Below, in pieces: positions 44,597-56,370 of a stretch of 64,000 nt of DNA. Under the pieces are notes generated by a model. That model saw only the letters and a list, made by a program, of their open reading frames with translations, was not told the DNA's origin and made no database searches. Position 1 is the stretch's first letter. Each line of letters starts with the position of its first letter. A program made the translations under genes and the position numbers. Source of the DNA: Diplolepis rosae (taxonomy: Eukaryota; Arthropoda; Insecta; Hymenoptera; Diplolepididae); the NCBI GenBank assembly GCA_030998225.1, contig JAPYXD010000045.1, positions 124,001-188,000 on the forward strand, given 5' to 3'.

Positions 44597-46257
44597 TATA
44601 AACCTAATAACTACACTTATATATAGTGCGATACGCCTTCGGCGAATCACGCACACGCTCGCTTACAATGCTGAGATATAAAACTTGGAACTTTCTTATA
44701 TAGTGACTGCATGAGTTATTCAGAGCTTGTGAGAGTAAGTGCCTTCAATAAAAATTTTTAGCCTTACTCAAGTAAAAATAAATCAACTTTTTTCATAAAT
44801 AATTAATAAAATATTTTTTTAAATTAATATAATTAATCTATTATTATAACTATGATTATTGATATATATAATATAATTATTAAATTACATTTAGTATACA
44901 TTTTTATTATAACGACGTATGAAGTTTAGTGAAACTAAATTTTCAAATGTACATTAAAAAATTGCATTATTATTAAGAAGTATCTTGTATAAAAACATTT
45001 AAAAGAAGGTCCTTTTATTTTCTGTGTTTTATATTTTCAAAATATGGATTTTACATTTGCGAATTCCAAATTATTATTCTGCCTGAGTAATTTATGTGAT
45101 ATTTCATATTTTATGTAATACACTTATCCACTTTTTTTTTGTTTAAATTTTCATAATATCAATTTAATTTTAAGAATTTAAGTTTTTGAAATTAAAAATT
45201 TGTTATGTGTGCCCGAGGCGCAGATTACTTTCATTCGTTCCTGCGTGAATAGATGTAGCTGTTGGAATAAAACTTGCGATTCACGGTTTACTCAACTCTC
45301 GATTGAAGCGTAGAGTAGAATGAATGGAAAGCTCTACTATTTTTGTGATTTAATAAAAGATTGGTTTTTTATAGTTATACTACGAGTAATAATATATATA
45401 TATTTAAAATTTTTTATTGCACGCTTTCATACTTCACCCTACACTTCTGAATTTTACTCAACTTTGATTCATTTTCGAACATTTAATATATCACAAATAA
45501 ATACAGTGATAATAAATAACTTCTAACTTGTCCTTATGTCCCAAATTTGATCGGAAGTTGAGTAAAATTACTTCAACTATTTTTCTCCGTGTAGATTTCA
45601 TTTTTAAAGCATATTCTCATTTAATTTTACACTGACTGTAATGCAGGCATTGCAATTTAACAATGACAGTCTCAACCTTGAAAATGTCAAAAGTAGTTAT
45701 TCTAGCAGTATATAATTTTATTTAACCTGGAAAATTGGCACAAAAGCATTCTACAAAGTTCCTCGGTGTGAGCGCTTTGGCGAAGATCGCACGCCTTCCA
45801 CCTTGTCGTGGCATCTGGATACTTATCGTTTGATTACTTAAAGATGATTTAAATGCCAATCTAAAAATTGAGAGTCTTGTAGAAAAAAACCTCAGCTTTA
45901 ATTCCAAATTATTTTCCAATAATTAAAAAATGTTGAAATTTGAAAAAAAATCTAATTTATTTTTTATTTTTAAAAATGAAGATTAAATTTTAATTGTTTT
46001 CAAAAATTTTATGACCCTTTCAAAATTAGTAAGAAAATCTATTAAAAACATTTCAGGTAAAATTTTGTTTCTCGCAATAGAAAAAAAGTTACAAATGTTT
46101 GAAGATAAGGCTTTGCATCAGAAGCCCAAAACTTATACCTCCTCCACTTTTATAAATATTTGTCGAAATGTATTAATTTTTTGTGTGAGAAGTACCATCT
46201 AATAGGACTAATACTGGCCCAATATTCAGCCTGATCAGACAACTTCTTTTGCGGGGT

Positions 46258-46593
46258 GGGTACACTTCAGAAATTATGCCCCATTGTAACCTTCTTCGAA
46301 GAAAGGTACCTAACGCCTGAAAGCTAAATATTACAAGACAAGCGATTGTGACAGAGTCCGCTAGTGAGTTTTCGCTTATTATTCCAATCTTTGTAGCTTA
46401 ATAACAGAAAAAGTAACTAACTTAAAAAATTTTCCAACCGAAAGAGCGACTCAAGAACTGTCAATTGGTATAAAAAACTGAAAATCGATTTTTCGGGTGG
46501 TCACATATGTTTTTATGGCTATAGTAATAAAAATTGTTCCACAAGAACTTTATAAAACATTAGCTATCAATTGAGTAATTTTTTTTGTTATAG
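46258..46593. other. Intronic sequence before exon C
   Basis: No gene seen. It ends with a T-rich tract and TTATAG, the acceptor of exon C. Confidence 0.45.
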
Positions 46594-46769
46594 ATTCTCC
46601 AAAAAAGTGTCAACCTATTCATTGGCTTAGTGGGCTGATAGCGCTCGTAGGAGTTATTATGGTGTTAGTGGCCCATGGTCATTACACTGTCGACGTTTTA
46701 ATAGCTTATTATGTAACAACGCGTTTATGGTACATTTATCATACGCTTGCAAATAATGTCTTTCTAAAG
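46594..46769 (+). CDS. SGMS-like: Sphingomyelin synthase family protein, exon C
   Basis: Bounded by GTTATAG/ (46593) and AAG/GTAAGC (46770). It completes a Tyr codon and reads 'SPKKCQPIHWLSGLIALVGV', then a helix 'IMVLVAHGHYTVDVLIAYYV' and 'TTRLWYIYHTLANNVFLK'. 'HGHYTVDV' provides the second catalytic His and the Asp of the triad (family: HxHYTxDV); 'AYYxTTRL' and 'YHTxAN' are strongly conserved. The exon ends in phase 0. No lesion is present, so the gene is under coding constraint. Confidence 0.95.
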
Positions 46770-48130
46770 GTAAGCCACCTATAATAACAATTACAATAAT
46801 AATAATTTGATACAATGCTAACTAAAAGTATCAAGACACGTTACTGTTATTAGTCGTTGAAGTCCTTCAAAAAAAGTTGTTGATGTTAAAAACCAGGGTA
46901 TATTAGGAGTATTTCATACTTCATCATCTTTGCAGATTCTATCAATTTTGATAGTTTCTTACATAATAAACACGTAAAAATCTAGGTGATTAATCAGTCA
47001 CATATACAGGTTATCCACAAACAAGGTGCCCGAACATGTTAGGTCATATTATTCTTAAAAAAAAAATCGAAAAGTCCTCTTGAAAATTTTTTTTAACCTA
47101 TGGATACTGATTTATCAAGGTATACGCTGCGCGAATAACGAAAGTTCTATAGGCAGTGAGAAGCAGGTGCGATAACTTTTATTTTTCCGAAAAATATTCA
47201 TAAGTCGCGATTTATTGGTGACATACAGAAAAATTTCAAATTTTATGAAAAAAAAAACAGAATTTTTTGGCTTTAAAGTTGATTCTTGTTGTTTCCTATT
47301 TATTTTTACATTTTGCTACAATGATATTATTTCCTATTGTATAATATTTTTATACTTAATATTGTTTGAGTAAACACTACACAAAAGAGTTTTTCTGTGC
47401 TTGTTTTTATTCTTGCATGAGAAAATAAAAAAAAAATTGTCAGGCGCTAAATGGCGGTCATTTAAAAAATTTTCCGGAAAAATTCAAGTTCCCTTTACGA
47501 TCATACTCAATTCTTCATTTAAACGTTAATGAATGTTTTCAAATATAAATTTATTTGACGGCACCTTCATATTTACATAACAGTTCTTTTAAACATCTTT
47601 AAATCACTTTATGCCAAATTCCAGATAACGAAAATTAAATTGCAGATCATATAAAGTTACAAAGTACTGTTTTTTATGCAACATTTTGTTCTTAAAATTA
47701 TTAAAATTATTGAAATTATTAAAGCCTCTGTACACTTTGTATACCACATATCACGTTATATGATTTTAAACTAAATCAGCATTTCTTTTTAAGTTATAAT
47801 TCGATGAACATATCACGTGTCGTTATTATGTTTTTTGGTATCAGAGTCTTTTCAAGAGTACTTGAATAAAACTACATTTACTGTAGAACAAATGTCTTAT
47901 CAAATAATATCACAATCGCGTCTTTTAATCCTACACTACGATTGGACTCATTTTTTTCATAATTTCAAATTCAAATTTGATTTCGAAATCCATTTGAACT
48001 CAGCAAATTATTTGTATCATCACATAAATGAGCTTTGACATTTATGAACATAAATTAAATCGTTGTTAACGTAACGTTAAAATCTTTCGTCTTTCTTTCA
48101 CTTTATTCAACGCTGAATGCGTTCAGTTCA
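46770..48130. other. First part of intron 3, nothing recognised
   Basis: AT-rich. A short open + frame at 47817-48038 resembles nothing I know. Confidence 0.35.
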
Positions 48131-48132
48131 GT

Positions 48133-50914
48133 TTAATATTTCAAATCCTTTACCAAATCACGTAATCGTTTTTCAATGAGAAAATTGTGGCATTTGTTGT
48201 CGCCAATCAAGGATTTTGTATGAAGTAGACATCTTGTTTCCGCCGTTAACTTATTGCGTTGTTTTGTCTTAATCAAGCTTAATTGCGAAAATATGCGCTC
48301 ACAAGCAGCACTTAAATGTGGAAGCAACAGTAAACTTCCCATGAGAGTACACAATCAAGGATAAACTTGACCTCCGTCCTGCTCAAGACTTTGTATTTTA
48401 TTCCAGAAGGATTCAAACTGTAATTTCTCCGTTTGTCATCTGAAGGACTTTGTCGTTACGCAGTAATCTCCATTTAGTATGGAGAGCTTGTAAATCTTAT
48501 TCTATGACTAGATTAGGGAATAATGTAGCAAGTGGAACTATCGATTCTTTTTCCCAGCTTAATACTACAGCTGGATCCAAGTATTCAAAATGTTGAAAAA
48601 CAGGGTTTTTACAATCGAATCTTTTCAAGATACTAGTGACGGCTTGTATTAAAAAGTCCAAGCATCTTAAACGAAATTCGTATAAAGCAGTTGGGTGAAC
48701 GTTTTGCTTCAAAATTTGTTTCGTTACTTTAGCATCCAAATATATCGTTTCTAATGACTTGAAACATCTACACTTTGGAACTGGTATCAGATCATAAAAT
48801 AAATCTTTTATTAATTGATCAACTTTTACACGAGCGATTATTGCTAAGCTTTTCAAAGCACTCATATCTGTGCCTTCGCCAACAATGATCGAGAATTTCG
48901 TTCGTCATAAAATTTCGTTAATCTTATCGCAGTTGTTTTTATCCTAGTGCTGTATAAACGCTTAGCGATTTCCGAATCAGGGAACATGTCACGAAACAGA
49001 TCGGGCATATTATCACAAGTGTTTGATGCGACATTGTGTTCTGCAATAAATGCTAAATATCTAATTAACGCATAGCTAACTTTATCATTCATTATGTTGT
49101 TCTCATTTACCTTTATCATATCTACGAATTTCAGCTGCTTTTGTACGTATTTTTTAGTATCTTGATGTTTTTCCGTTTTTATATGTCGTCCTACATCGAC
49201 TTTGCCGGCACCGATGTTTATATCATTCCTGCAAGTCTGGAAAAAAGCATATCTGGATCTATTCGTACTCGGCTTCAGAAATTGATATTCGCATTTCAAA
49301 GCGTCACTTAATTTTTGTTCATATTTCTTCTTTTTTTGCTTCGTGTTAGGGGAGAAGCGGCGAAATTGGCGCACCTAATAGAAAGTGCGAGTTTAAAAAG
49401 AAAGTATATGACTAAAAATTATGAAAAAATATTTATTTAATAGCTGGATATCTTTTCTATACTTTCCAATGGATAAAGATTGCATTGAAAATTATTAAAG
49501 CAGGTTTTTATTCAGATTTCCGAAGGACTGCACCTGCGTCAATTTATCCGCCATGTCGGGTAAATTGACGCACTAATATTATAATCTTCTCTTGCCACGT
49601 ATTAGTTATATTTTCATAGATTTAGAATTACATTTCAGTAGCAAAGGTTGATGAAAAGAGGTAGTTATAATTTGAAACTAAATTTGAGATAGTATATCAA
49701 GATATGTGAAGTTTTTTATACCTTTATTCACATATACCAGCCAAAGTTAAAATATATTTTATATTTGTACAATAAAATACTGGCAATTGTGGATATTTAA
49801 GTGAATATTCAAATTGAAATCATTTTTATAGAGAATTATTTGAATTTGTAATCAGAAGTATATACAATTATTAACTTTAGAAGACTTATAAATAATAGAA
49901 ACAATCAATCAAAAATACAAATTTTTTACTTACATTGCTTTCACATCTTAAAATCGAGAAAACTTTCAAAACACTGTCAGACTGCAAATTAATTATTAAA
50001 AATCGCTTTTAAAATGCCTTAATACCTCAAACTTAAAAAAAAAATTTAACCACTGATTGTTCGAATGAATATAACCTTACAAAGTCGTTACATCAGTTTT
50101 GCAAACCACATTACCTCCCATGTCACAAAAAATCTTAAGAAAAAGATTAGCAGAAAAGTCCAGCAACATTCAAATGTATATATCTATATATTAATAATTG
50201 TGTTCTTACTATCTTCTTCATATTTTCAAGCATAAACATCCGAGCACTTGACTTCAGTCACCGGTTTCTAGAAACACAACACGTGTGCCAACTTCGCCTC
50301 TGATTTGAATCTCGTATGCGCCAATTTTGCCGCAAGTGTATCGTTCATTAATTAAATACTTTTTACGTAAAATGCTTATTTTTTCATACAAATATTCTAT
50401 CCTAATCGTAAGATTAAATATCAAAGATTATAAAATCGTTGCATTAATCTAATTCACCTTGAATTACTATTATTTAACGATTTAACTCAATGGCTTCGAA
50501 CATAACCATTATGCCAAAAAACGATTAATCGCAATAAAACTGTATTAAGCAATTAGATTTTTATAATGTTTTCTATCAAATACATATCATACAAGAATGC
50601 ACACGATAGAACTATTTTTATTTTTTGTTATGTTATCATTTTCTGAAAAATAGGGTGCGCCAATTTAGACGACGCGCCAATTTCGCCGCTTCTCCCCTAC
50701 TAGTTATTGCTCCTTTCTTCTGGAGTTTATTCCGTTTGGATTGTATCTCTTTTTCAATGTTCAATTCTTCATTTTCTGATACAATTTCATCGAAAAATTC
50801 TGACGGGTTGTTCGAATCGTCTGTATTTTCAGAATCTTCATCGAAAGAAAAAGGACGTTTCCATTCCCCACCCATCTCTGTAATTAAATATGAAAAAATC
50901 TGTAATTCACGCAA
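48133..50914 (-). pseudogene. hAT-type transposase, split by an inserted element
   Basis: The minus strand begins 'MRELQIFSYLITEMGGEWKR' with an acidic stretch and continues to 'KRNKLQKKGAIT' at about 50700. It resumes after the inserted element at about 49346 with 'KQKKKKYEQKLSDALKCEYQ' and a BED-like finger ('FFQTCRNDINIGAGKVDVGR', 'HIKTEKH'). Then come 'LFRDMFPDSEIAKRLYSTRI', 'LLFYDLIPVP.CRCFKSLET'-like middle parts, and the hAT dimerisation tail 'LPHLSAACERIFSQLSLIKT', 'KQRNKLTAETRCLLHTKSLI'. A stop near 48865, a loss around 48360-48500 and the insertion make it inactive. The outer ends of the hAT element were not found. Confidence 0.78.
49349..50697. mobile_element. TA-flanked non-autonomous element, 1349 bp, inside the hAT gene
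   Basis: The perfect inverted ends GGGGAGAAGCGGCGAAATTG (left) and its reverse complement (right, 50678-50697) continue to GGCGC. TA lies on both sides (49347-49348, 50698-50699). No ORF inside. The motif TGCGCCAATTTCGCC or variants recurs several times near both ends. Removing the element plus one TA (1351 bp) brings the two halves of the hAT reading frame into register. Confidence 0.88.
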
Positions 50915-52149
50915 TATATATTATAAAATCTTTCACTTTCCATTTGATATTTATTTTGTTCTTTAAATTAAATTACGTTTTAATTTATATTATTTTCAAT
51001 ACTGGATATTAATTCTTATTTCTAAATCTGTGCAATAACCATTTTACCTGCATAGAATCCAAATCCAAATCCAAATACAAAGCGTGTAGTGATTTTTTTA
51101 GAAGTTTATAAATAACGTAGGATTATATTATTAAAATTATTCAATATCAAATCTAAGTGATCTATAATGAGATGTCCCTTAGACAATAGCAGATGGTAAA
51201 CAGAAAGCAACAGAAAGTATACATAGAAATGAGTCATTACGACGCGGTGGCTAGTCTCCATGGCAATGCCGATTACAATTATCTATCTCTTCGATTATCA
51301 AATCACTAATATGGCATGGGGTAACCGTGCATATTTCGCATCATGGTAATGCTGCTATTATGGTCAAGGTTACTTGTCGTCTTTAAATCATAGTCACTAG
51401 ACTAAACGGTCACAAAGTCAGTTTAAGTCGTAGTAAAGTTTAAATTTTTGTTATTCTGATGAATAACCTTGTGCTCAACTTTGATTAAATTAACTTCGTG
51501 ACATGTTTGTGTTCATGTCTTAAGTTTGTTTTTGTTTTCTTAAGGAAGTATGGTGGGTACGGAGCTAGTCAGTCGAGAGAGCGCTTTGACTTGCTATTGA
51601 TTCGCGTGGTAGCAATCGTAAATTTGGCATTTGTTTATTTCGCCTTTTGTTTAACCTAAAAGACAGACTAATGATACATAACTCAAATAAATATGATTAA
51701 AATCAGTAAAATGTGGTTTTGGAAGAATAAAAGAGTTACTAAAAAGATTTATGAGCAACGATGCAAGCAAGTAGAGGTAGGAAAAAATATAAGAAACAAA
51801 ATTTATTTATAAATGTTTCGTTCGTTAAACTAGCTTCGATTAGAACGTCATATAATGATTCTTGCAAATTTAATCGTAAACGTTTAAAAATAAAGAGAGT
51901 AGCCATCGCATTTTTGCTCGACCAGTAGAGTCGAAGATGTGACAAATCAACCATTGACTACTTGACCTGTCTCTTAGGCCTCTATCAGAAAATTCGAGCG
52001 CGCTATCTCTTTAAAAGAGTAGATGGACAAGGCATACATGATTCATTTCATTTCAGTTGTGGAAAGGAAAACCACAAATGTAGACAATGTCGATCTCAAT
52101 GGATAAAATTCTGCTTTATATGATTTAAACATAATCATGTTATTTCTAC
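50915..52149. other. Intronic sequence, mostly unrecognised
   Basis: About 51545-51640 has a tRNA-like pattern (TAGTCAGTCGAGAGAGCGC, then GATTCGCGTGG about 45 bp later) that could be a decayed tRNA-derived SINE. Not certain. The rest holds nothing I can name. Confidence 0.3.
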
Positions 52150-53850
52150 TAAAAAAAAATGAGTCCCCTTGCCTATCACAGTTTGGGGTGTTTTTTACAT
52201 TCTCATCATGGATGAGAAGGTATTGGTTTTATGTGAAAAATGACTTTCGAAATTTTCATCAAATCTTTACGTTTTGAGACCCCCTGAGTCAGAAAAAATG
52301 GTTTTTACGAAAGTGTCTGTCTGTCTGTCTGTAGGTCGTGTGCGGCATAACTCTCGATAGAATCATCAGATTGAATTGAGCTTTGGCACACTTTATCGGA
52401 GCCGAAAAAGTAAGGACAAGTTCGTTAACCAGCCACATCCAATCAAAATTGAGGGATTGAGCACTACTTTTGTGTTTTTGAAAAAAACTTTTTGAAAAAA
52501 TCTAAAATTTCAATACTGGTTTTTGATAGTGCTCATAAAGCTCTACAAATTATCCTAATAATATTTTTCGATTAAATCAAAATTAGAAATGTTACAGCAT
52601 ATTCAAATTCGAAAAAAGTCAATATCAAAATTCCATTTTCCAGTTAAATTATACGAGATACGAAAAAACATTATGATACAATATTATTTTCTACATAAAG
52701 ACCTACAAATTTGAATTGTAACATTTTTTCATAAGATGCATATTTTTCTTTTTAATTAAAAAAAAAACTATTGAAAATCCAAAATTCAATTTTTTAACAA
52801 TAATATGTAAAATACGAAAAGAACGTAAGAATACAAAGTTGTTCGTTTCAAAAAGATCTACAAATTTTTTCTGACGCAGTTTCTGGTAAAACATATATTT
52901 TTCGTTTCAATTCCAAAAAATACGTTTAAAATTCAAAAATTCCATTTTTTAGACAAAATATGTGAGATACAAAAAAACGTTTATATGGAAAATTGTTTGC
53001 CTAAATGAGGTTTACAAATTCTCACTAAGACATTTCGGGACAGGATGTATATTTTATGTTTTGATTTTTAATATTAAAAAAATTCGATTTTTTTCACCAA
53101 AATATGTGAGATATGAAATAAGCGTTGTTCCGCAAAATCGTTTCCTTAAATAACGTCTACGATTATTTTTTCTTTTTGAAAGATTTGGAAGAAAATAAAT
53201 TATTTTAATCATGTAATTTATTAAAAAGTTACTGAAATGTATACAGAAAATCGAGCGCGAAGCGCGAGCGTCATGATGAGAATGTGTTCCTTAAGGCTGA
53301 TAGAGCCTTAAGTAAATTGAATCTCCTGTTTCACTTAAATTCAAAAAGAAATAGAGTGACTTTGAGAAAATGTGTAATTCACATCATCTGTAATATTATT
53401 ATAAAATTGGTTTGAGCTTCAGTATCAAATTATAAGAAATAAAATTAAATGTATGCGAAGAGCACAAGACCGAGCGCGAAGCGCGACGATCGAATCGCGC
53501 GCCCTACACTGAGAAAAAAATTTATCCAACAAAACTTTTTTTGTTACCCTGATAAAATATTTTGTTGTCCCAACAAAACATTTTGTTTAACCAACAAAAT
53601 TTGTTTGATATAGCAAAATGTTTTGTTGGCACAACAAAAGAATTTTGTTAGCTAAATACTATCCAAATATTTTTGTTGATTTGACAAAACTGTTTTCTCA
53701 GTGTAGGCGCGCTCAAACTTGCGCGCGAAGCGAAGCGCGCGATGAGAATGTGCCCGCGAAGCGGGCAGATTTTTTATTCTGAGACACCTCGCCTCACACG
53801 ATTCGGGGTGCTTGATTCTTGTGAGTTTCTTGCCTCTTACAATGTCGTTA
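52150..53850. repeat. Composite tandem-repeat block
   Basis: Parts in order: a 41-bp GTGAG-type unit (52160); TGTCTGTCTGTCTGTCTG microsatellite (52316); four or five diverged units of about 154 bp (52470-53190), each with AAAATTCCATTTTTTAG, ATATGTGAGATACGAAAAA and a TCTACAAATTTTT string; GC palindromes GAGCGCGAAGCGCGAGC (about 53253, 53471 and 53727) with ATGATGAGAATGTG; a MITE; and 41-bp units again (53780-53850). It looks like one non-autonomous or satellite-like entity bounded by the 41-bp unit on both sides. Confidence 0.6.
53507..53703. mobile_element. TA-flanked MITE, 197 bp
   Basis: The ends CACTGAGAAAAAAATTT and (reverse complement) CACTGAGAAAACAGTTT abut TA (53505-53506, 53704-53705). 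The interior is made of repeated (C)AACAAAA..TTTTGTT palindromes. It is inserted in the GC-palindrome part of the 52150-53850 block. Confidence 0.82.
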
Positions 53851-55925
53851 ATTGCTTAACTTTTCTTTATAAAGTTGTTTAGATCTTAAAGGAAAGTCTC
53901 TGAAACCTCTCCATCGTATACATTTGCAAGATACGATCCAAACATGACCACCACACACCCGTCAGTGATACAAACTATAATTTGCTTACAGAGAGAAACT
54001 TTCTTTCGGCTTGAAAATGATTATCTTTAAAATTTATTGTTCGTGTTTTTTTTAAATAACGAGCATATGTGCCATCACGTATTAAAAGTAAATGTTGATA
54101 AATAACGAACAAATTTTTATTCAGCCGTGTATTTAAATTAAAAAAGAAACGATAATACGTCTTATTTAGAAAACCTAATGATTGCAAATATATACTCTGA
54201 AATAAGCTGTTCATACGCGAGTTGTAAAGTGAAGAATAATATTTTATTCTAATTGCCTGTGCGAAGTTTGAATAGGAACACAATAAGCGCTTGAGTTACG
54301 ATTCAGATTCGACTCTCGCACTTAGGTCATGATATCTCTTAATTGTATGATTTATTCCCAAGTAAAACCAGTAAGAACTAGAAGCTGCTCCTCAGAAGAA
54401 CTGAAATTTTTTATTATTTCTAAAATTGTAGAATCATTCTTGGTAGAAAGTCTCACCATCATTCTACTCGAATCAGGAGAGTTGAGACTTGATGAATTGG
54501 AGTACTCATTTAAAAGGGCGAGATTTTCTCCATACAATTTATTTTTCATCAAATGCTTTTAAAAATATTAAATTTCTGGAGGTACGTCAATTTTTTTGAC
54601 ATAAAACTGAGTACGAGCTTCTTCTGGTATTAAAGTTAGATCAATTGTTTCAAAAACAAACATAACAATATTCATGTGTGGAAACAGCGAACGTCTTTTG
54701 TTTTAGTCATTAAAATAATTGACTATTAGTTGAATCTAACTTGTACGGCCCACAGTGAAACTCACTACTAGAACTAAAACAACGCCTGTGAAGTAGAGTG
54801 GCTCTTACTTACTCTTGGTGAACATTTGTCGAAGCCTTTTTTTGCGTCAGCCCCTACTTTATTTTCATTTGATGAAAAAGATTTTTTTTTAATTTCAGCT
54901 CGATGGGATAAGAGAAAAAGGTACCCCCGGGCCCGCAAAAGCTGAAAAACTATGAAATTACAAAAAAAAAAGACGATTTTATTTTTTTATTTCACAAAAT
55001 ATTAATTATATAGTATGCAAAAAAGTATAGCATACACATATTCTATCTAAAACGCTGTTAATATCTTCAATGAATATTTAACCATAAATGTTCTCAAAAA
55101 ATTGATTTTTTTTATGTGTGTTCAGTCACCTAAGTACACGTAATGATTCTCTATTTTCGATGAGTATGTGTGTTCTGCTTGAGGGTTCTTGCAGTTTTAA
55201 ACAAATTTCTCAAATAAAATTATACTTTTGTATTTCAGAAATGCCTAGATTTAACAATAAATCTACAAATCATAGAAAATAGACGAAATGAAGGATAATA
55301 AGAACTGTGTAATTCACTTCAGATAACATTTTATGAATTAGAGAAATCGCGGAGATAGGCAATATTTTTTATAGTACCTCACAGGACAAGATGTGTAAGA
55401 TAAAATAAGGATTGGAAGCCAGTACATATATTTCCGAAACTAGGAAAATTTGACTAAATTTCCATATGTGTATGGAGCAAAACTCATTAATTATATATAG
55501 TTGATCTGGATAATCACCTCATGCCTCAATCACAAAAAGAATTTTTAGAACTAGCTTTTAATTTATTTGAGGGCAAGACCAATGTTTTAGCCGGAGTTGG
55601 ATGAGGACTGAAAACATTGTCTGAGACTTAAACAGCGGCCTATCCTGAAGCACATATGATATTTCTTACCACACCTGCAGGATTAAGCATTTTTTATGCT
55701 CGTATCAATATTAATATATAAATTTATGAATATATAAATTTTCTATAATCGTCTGTGTTTTTGTTTTATTGAAGTATTCTTAACAAAATCAAGAATGCAT
55801 AATACATCGCCCTAATTCAAGTGTTTCTTGACCTTTTGGTTTTGAAATCTTTTGAAGATCAGTACATTCGGACCTGTACTTTTAGTTATCTTTTCTTCGC
55901 GAATTCGTCTCGTCAAAATTTCATA
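53851..55925. other. Intronic sequence, nothing recognised
   Basis: Two open frames of 77 (+, 54329) and 102 codons (-, 54283) show no family resemblance. A GTACCCCCGGGCCCGC patch occurs at 54921. Confidence 0.35.
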
Positions 55926-55927
55926 TA

Positions 55928-56113
55928 CAGGGTAAGTTTTATTTTCGAAGGGGAAACGCGACTTCCTAAAAATTTGGAGTGCGAGGTTTGAGGTAAATTT
56001 CTGCGGAGTCGTTTTACCCCTCGAAAATAAAAAGTTTTTATCGCAAGTATTTTTTTTATACGGTGTGTATTTCTTGAGATATTTCGATGCTTTAAGATAA
56101 AAAACTTACCTTA
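55928..56113. mobile_element. TA-flanked MITE, 186 bp (family 1, copy 2)
   Basis: Starts CAGGGTAAGTTTTATTTTCG; ends (reverse complement) TAAGGTAAGTTTTTTATCTT; TA on both sides. It shares its ends and GAGATATTTCGATGC with the copy at 14767-15039. Confidence 0.65.
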
Positions 56114-56370
56114 TATATCATTCCTGCAAGATCTACAAAAGATCTCTTTCTAAAAAAGATTTTCTCTATTTTTGGTATAAAGCGTCTAATGGTACTATAC
56201 TGGACAAGGATATCCAAAACATTAATTTGCTGCATTTTTCTCGTAAACCGTTAATCGTACGAAAAAGAATCAATAGATGATATTAAGTGCGTCTTTGATG
56301 GATCTACAATTTTTGTATATTAATAATATTTTGTAAAATTAACAAATAAAATCGTTTTTTTTTAATTTAA

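Larger units (their letters stand above)
43277..45591. mobile_element. TA-flanked non-autonomous element, carrying a mariner
   Basis: The inverted ends CACGGAGAAAAATAGTTAAA and (right, reverse complement) CACGGAGAAAAATAGTTGAA run for about 38 bp to TTTTACTCAA.. and abut TA at 43275-43276 and 45592-45593. Without the mariner at 43406-44596 it is about 1.1 kb and has no coding capacity. It sits inside the right TIR of the 41897-46257 element. Confidence 0.82.
41897..46257 (-). mobile_element. Long-TIR DNA transposon containing two nested insertions
   Basis: Imperfect inverted repeats of about 0.6 kb: 41897-42485 on the left pairs with 46257 down to 45592 plus 43255-43276 on the right. Examples are TCAGGCTGAAATTTGG with CCAATATTCAGCCTGA, and GGTTGAGACTGTCATTG with CAATGACAGTCTCAACC. 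The right repeat is interrupted exactly by the MITE 43277-45591. The unique interior (about 42486-43254) holds a broken transposase-like gene. Terminal bases and target duplication are not resolved. Confidence 0.72.
34687..46593 (+). other. SGMS-like: Intron 2 of the SMS family gene, 11.9 kb
   Basis: Donor T/GTAAGTAC and acceptor TTTGTTATAG/. The split Tyr codon (T + AT) is restored and gives 'IKEYSP', a string that is conserved in the family. Confidence 0.9.
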
